From: Zygnema cylindricum | Lineage: Eukaryota; Streptophyta; Zygnematophyceae; Zygnematales; Zygnemataceae | NCBI GenBank assembly: GCA_037447655.1 | Contig: JBBHKE010002748.1 | Location: 47,587-111,586, forward strand | Reading direction: 5' to 3' | Length of the DNA: 64,000 nt | Shown here: positions 59,974-64,000 of the stretch, one piece after another | Layout of the letters: each line of letters starts with the position of its first letter | Numbering within the stretch: the stretch's first letter is position 1 | Notes under the pieces: generated by a model | The model's input: the letters and a program-made list of their open reading frames with translations, nothing else | What the model was told of the DNA's origin: nothing | The model's database searches: none | Made by a program: the position numbers and the translations under genes

Positions 59974-60567
59974 GACTGTGCGAAAAAACCTTTGAGACCC
60001 GGGGTCCGGGAAGCCCTCCCGCGAGCCTTTTCGTTGCCTTTTACTGTCAACGAGTATTAGTGGCTCTTCAATGAGCGCAAGCTGCGGCCCTTCTACGGCG
60101 GAGCACGGTGGCAGGTGACCGGCGGGGCCTCCCAGATCTTCCACCAAGGGATCCAATCTAATTCCATGATCATCGATGGTGTGGAGTTTAGTTTTTTAGG
60201 GTTGTGTTGTTTTCCTCTTTGTTTAGTGTCATTTTTAGTAAATTTGCTTAGTTTTGGCAGTTGTTTTAGTTAGATTTGGTGTCTTCACATGTTTTCTTTA
60301 CCTTAGTTTCCTTTAGCTAATAATTAACATTAAGCGTCTATTCTCTTTTTTTGAACCCCTTTGTACTTTGACAGATTTTTCTATCGCACTTTTTGAAATA
60401 AAGTTTACAATCTTTTCTAGGGATACGAAAGGATTTCACATTCCTAACATTTGATTAGCACACCTTTCCGTTTTTGGTAAAACAACTCTCATGTAGTACA
60501 CTAAAAATACTTCTGATGTACATGGGTCCGTGCATTTTTCGAGATTCACCATCAAATTCGATTAGCC

Positions 60568-61771
60568 ATGGCTGCCGTCTATCGTCGACGGTTCCCTCTA
60601 GCAACAGTTCTCCGTCTCCCTAGTCATTTTATCTCTTAAGTTCTCGTACACTCTTCAAATGGCGGTGATGTTCGTGATCTTATTCGCTATTTTGTCGTAT
60701 GCAAGACATTATGTGAAGCAGTCAAAGGCGTTCGTAATCTAAAGATAAGTCGTTTTAATCTCGGAGAAAATCGATCAACACACTCGCCAACTTATTTTTT
60801 CTCGTCTTGTTCGTGTGGCTCATTCGGTTGAAGAGATTACTTTTGGTGACAACAAGGTTTATAAGCCCCAAGAGATTTCACCGGTAACTCTTTCTTGTTG
60901 GTTGAATGTGATAAGGCGGACGCTTAAACGTTTTGTTGCTCTCAATTGCAGCTTTTCCGCGGCTCATTTTAATGCGTTAAGCGAGATGGAAGTTCTAGAT
61001 ATCTTATTTGTGACAGAATGCACATTTATTTCCAAAGGAGCAACGATTTCAACATACAAACCTTCAAGAATAAAAAGTCTTAGCATAAAAAGAGTAATTT
61101 TCGAAGAGTTTGATTCTCTTCAACATTTACTTGAGTGTCTACCTCAACTTCGGTTCCTAGAATATGAGGTGTCAGGTTGCAGGCCTGTACTGTCTATCCA
61201 CTCAATTTCTTTAACCACTCTAAAAATTCGTTCTGTTCATTGGAGGATCAACATAAACACTCCAAATCTTGAAAAATTATAGCTACACGCCGACTGTAGG
61301 GGTCACTTTGACATTGGTGTTGCGAAGAACTTAAAGAGCATTCTGTATGATAGTTGGCAAGGTTTGCCTATTCAACAAGTGGTGATCAAAATGTAGTCTC
61401 CCTTACCAGCCAGGCTAGAGGAGTTATCTTCCCTACGCGTGTTGAACCGACACCTCTGTGACAATCTTTGCCGGGGTAATTCTAAGACTCTAAAAACTCT
61501 AGCACTTTGCAACGACGTTGCTATTGGCGTTGAGATACGTCCTCTACGATGCCTAGAGAAGCTTTTTTTTTTAAATACGCCAATTGATCAAGAGCTCGCC
61601 AAGCGTATACGTCCGTGGTTGAATGCCTACCCTAGACTACAGGAAGTAGCCAACAAATTCAAAGCCGCAGATTTGAACACTCAAATAGTGTTTGCATGTG
61701 TTGAAGAAATATTATTGTTGCAACGTTTATATCCGAAAGTCAAGTTTAGTACCCCGTGGACCTTAGTATAA
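60568..61771 (+). pseudogene. F-box/LRR-like protein pseudogene
   Basis: Starts MAAVYRRRFPLATVLRLPSH, stops within the likely F-box, and continues DVRDLIRYFVVCKTLCEAVK, an F-box ending. A one-base shift near 60768 leads to a leucine-rich part: EITFGDNKVYKPQEISPVTL, then repeats such as LKRFVALNCSFSAAHFNAL, LQHLLECLPQLRFLEYEVSG and LKTLALCNDVAIGVEIRPLR. Further stops lie near 61280 and 61395, and the frame ends at 61771. F-box/LRR proteins normally recruit substrates to SCF ubiquitin ligases. This copy has at least three disruptions and no visible introns, so it is a relic unless unrecognised introns remove the stops. Confidence 0.7.
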
Positions 61772-62340
61772 GGCATCACAAGGTTGCACAACTCGATATC
61801 TGTGAATATCTACGCAAATGTTGGTTACCATTCCACTTGCTTTTTTTTACGTGCTTCAAGGAAATAATGTCAAAGTTGGTAACGCATTAGATAGGGTATA
61901 CAACCGGGCTATTCTTTACACTATTTGGCAACTGTAACCCGAGTAAAATAGTTTTGAGTGTCAGCGAGGAGATGAAAATATTGCACATAAGCACGCGACT
62001 ATACATTCTTTTATTCAAAGTTTCATAATAAATGACGTAATCAAAGAATATGACTTTTTTAACTTTTTCCTTTATTTGCTAATGATGTTGTGTTTATGAT
62101 TTTGCAATGAAGTGAACATTGGTCCAGTTGCTATTTTGTCTATGATTCAGTAATTTATTATTTTCGAGCTTCAGATGATGTTTTGCGGAGAACATAGTGT
62201 TCTCGTCGCGTCTCCCATAGATGAGGATGGTACCAAGAGAGACTATATGCTTCAGCTTCTTAATCATGGGTTGTTTTATGGTTAATAATGGCAGGCTCGA
62301 TATTGTGGTTGTTACCTGGATGAAAGAAAAAAATCACAGA

Positions 62341-62535
62341 AAAGAGGATTTCTCCAGTAGTAGTAGTGGTAGAAGTACACGGTAGTAGGAGGTGCTAGTG
62401 GTAGGTAAAAGGTGGTAGTAGTTGGCAGTAGTTAATAGTGGTCAGTAGTAATGGGAATAGTTGTGGGAGTTGTAGTGGAAGTAGTAGTAGTTATAGTAGT
62501 AATTAGTAGTAGTAATTAGTAGTAGTTGTAGTAGA
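62341..62535 (+). repeat. Imperfect (GTA/TAG)n microsatellite
   Basis: Repeated AGTAGT/GGTAGT units, interrupted, for about 195 bases. Confidence 0.9.
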
Positions 62536-63000
62536 TAGCTTACATAACTATCATGTCATACAAATATTCAGTTTTATGATTGGTGTTGTCACTGTACTGT
62601 ATCATAACGTTAATTTGAAGCCAGAATACACTGATAGCCATTTTTCTATCTTTAGGTTTACGTTCTGAAATTGACGACTAGAATGTTACTGCGATTTCTT
62701 GTGAGACTTTTTTTTTTCAAGTTAGCTCATTTGAACAGATAATATCTCATTGTCGATAATTTTATGGAATCATTTGATGTTTTAACTATTTATATTCCTT
62801 GATCTGCAGAATTTCGGTGCTCCAATTTTATTCAGAAAGTTGGCCTTTGTTTTCGTCTACTACAATATTTCATTGCAATTGTGTTGTAACCTTATTGCTT
62901 TAATAAAATAAATGGCCCAAAGTGTCCTGCAAATTTGAATCTATCCAATAGATTTAAGCCATTCCTATGGCCAAAGTCTTCTTCTTAATTGTAACAAGGC

Positions 63001-63085
63001 CAAGGGCCGGTGGGGCGACGGAGGGGGCCCCGGCGCCGGCGCCGGTGGGCCGCCAGAGTGGCGCCGAACACGACGGAGGCGCCTG
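63001..63085. repeat. GGCGCC-rich patch
   Basis: About 85 bases of very high GC with GGCGCCGGCGCCGG and several GGCGCC words, in AT-rich surroundings. Similar to 31196-31335. Confidence 0.7.
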
Positions 63086-63317
63086 TTGAACAATTAAAAA
63101 ATATGAATTCAAATTGAAGGAGCCCGGCAAAAAGTATGTATCGCCATATCGGCTTCAATTTTGTCCCAGGTGCTACGAAGATTCACAAGTACAGAACGTT
63201 ACTGTAGGTCAAAAAGGCACATATCGATTATCGGCAAGAGGCTCTCGAATTCTCGATTCACAGCACTAATGGGAATGTGTAGAGAAATGATGTATGCTAT
63301 GTTTTTTATGTTAACTA

Positions 63318-63514
63318 CACTGCCCATCGTTATTGAGTTAAACATTTTCGGGCAGTCAAATGCGCTAACATTCATAATCGGCCGTTGGATTTTTTTGTGA
63401 GGTAAGCAATCCGAAGGTAACAGCTTAATCCTTCGATCGTGATGTGCGATGAAAATAAGTACTTTGTCTACCCGAAAAATGTTTTAACGTTGAAACTTAA
63501 AACGATGGGCACTG
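63318..63514. mobile_element. TA-flanked MITE, copy C (197 bp)
   Basis: The left end CACTGCCCATCGTTATTGAG and right end ...AAACGATGGGCACTG are inverted repeats, with TA at 63316-63317 and 63515-63516. The internal arms TTAAACATTTTCGGGCAG and the reverse complement of CTACCCGAAAAATGTTTTAA extend the hairpin. This is the best-preserved of the three copies. An open frame crossing it is incidental. Confidence 0.8.
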
Positions 63515-64000
63515 TACTGAACCTTGCGTTATTTTGCACGTGCGAGCACGGTGATTGGGGCCACACCGTTCCCGCCTCCCGCTTACCGTAGTTTACTGGT
63601 ACGACCTGATGGCGAATTGGCGTGAAAACTACACTACACCGCGCATCGTAATTAGAGTAAATTACTCTAATTCGGTCGCTCGAAATTTCGACTCTATGAC
63701 ATCAAATAGAGTAATCGATTCTAATTTTTTCATTATTCTAAATTTAGGTAACTTTAATTAGCGTAACAAAATTGTAATATAGGTTTGTCTTAAATAGTGT
63801 GGAGTATGGACGACGTTCGACCATGCAAAATTGTAATTTTTTAAACAAAAAGGTACAATTAATGATTTAATAGAATCGCGCTCGCACGTGAAATCGCACT
63901 AAACGAAAAATGAATCTCATCGAAAAAAAGCCGTTCGCATAACTCTCGTCCGTCGACAACATCGTCGTCAGTGTGAACATTAACTGACATTCAGCGCGAC
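63515..64000. other. AT-rich end of window, no gene
   Basis: Contains TTAGAGTAA words and a TACACCGCGCATCGTAATTAG motif like those at 15.9, 28.9, 44.9 and 47.2 kb. Confidence 0.4.

Larger units (their letters stand above)
52058..60170 (+). mobile_element. Non-LTR retrotransposon relic: zinc finger, reverse transcriptase, restriction-like endonuclease; split by an LTR element
   Basis: One reading direction carries, in order: a Pro/Ser-rich N-terminus from ATG 52058; a C2H2-type finger CPQCGRLYVVGGGLSRHLKSC; and a reverse transcriptase with PAGGIRPIDIGEVLYQLVAR, QFGVVTKRGCD, LQVDVANVFNRV, STTGTRQGDRLGAPLFAL and the catalytic block FIADDTHIVGP. After the insertion at 54488-58969 it resumes with PISNGGLGLIHVARDALATY. 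A C-terminal Cys/His cluster (CVCNQPIDSERIHLLRC) follows. The last block, RVDLVFLHGARRTLGDVVLT, fits the PD-(D/E)xK restriction-like endonuclease of R2-type elements. Stops and shifts occur throughout. The 37-bp and 70-bp tandem duplications account for two of them. Boundaries are approximate. Confidence 0.85.
61772..63317. other. No gene; microsatellite and GC island
   Basis: AT-rich flank containing the GTA repeat (62341-62535) and a GC-rich patch (63001-63085). No coding signature. Confidence 0.5.

Noticed and set aside
63161-63400. 79-codon plus-strand frame
   Set aside because: It runs into MITE copy C and half of it is the MITE's terminal repeat.

Overview
The window is nuclear DNA of a photosynthetic eukaryote. 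It carries two spliced plastid-type genes with GT-AG introns: a pheophorbide a oxygenase-like Rieske enzyme with a C-terminal CxxC and membrane helices, and a transketolase with a plastid transit peptide. A third spliced gene encodes a low-molecular-weight purple acid phosphatase. The rest is low-density, AT-rich sequence full of decayed transposons. This fits a streptophyte (charophyte alga or early-diverging land plant), but I cannot name the species. A run of 10 N at 50294-50303 marks an assembly gap.

Layout. 0.7-1.3 kb: Ty1/copia relic (minus). 2.1-5.6 kb: composite of inverted-repeat DNA elements and minisatellites. 5.7-6.7 kb: hAT-like non-autonomous element. 6.9-13.3 kb: purple acid phosphatase gene (plus). 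14.5 kb: copia gag relic. 15.98-21.73 kb: PAO-like gene (plus), nine exons, open throughout (550 aa). 23.5-26.0 kb: copia gag-protease-integrase relic. 26.5-28.1 kb: hAT (DUF659) transposase relic. 28-37 kb: mostly non-coding, with a GC-rich, G-box-containing island at 31.8-33.9 kb. 37.1-44.05 kb: transketolase gene (minus), twelve exons, 761 aa. 44-47.8 kb: AT-rich, no gene. 47.8-50.3 kb: one copia relic inserted into another. 52.06-60.17 kb: non-LTR retrotransposon relic with a restriction-like endonuclease end, split by a complete 4,482-bp LTR element. 60.6-61.8 kb: F-box/LRR pseudogene. The last 2 kb hold a microsatellite, a GC island and a TA-flanked MITE.

The three genes belong to separate pathways (phosphate ester hydrolysis, chlorophyll breakdown, Calvin cycle/pentose phosphate) and nothing suggests a functional cluster. 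The most informative structures are in the repeats. One LTR element has exact 1,196-bp LTRs, a CTCCC target duplication and a gag start codon inside the LTR, and carries an unknown charged ORF in place of pol. A new-looking MITE family is flanked by TA. Several short tandem duplications break transposon reading frames. GTACGG-type words occur in regularly spaced arrays. All calls were made by reading the sequence; no similarity search was run.
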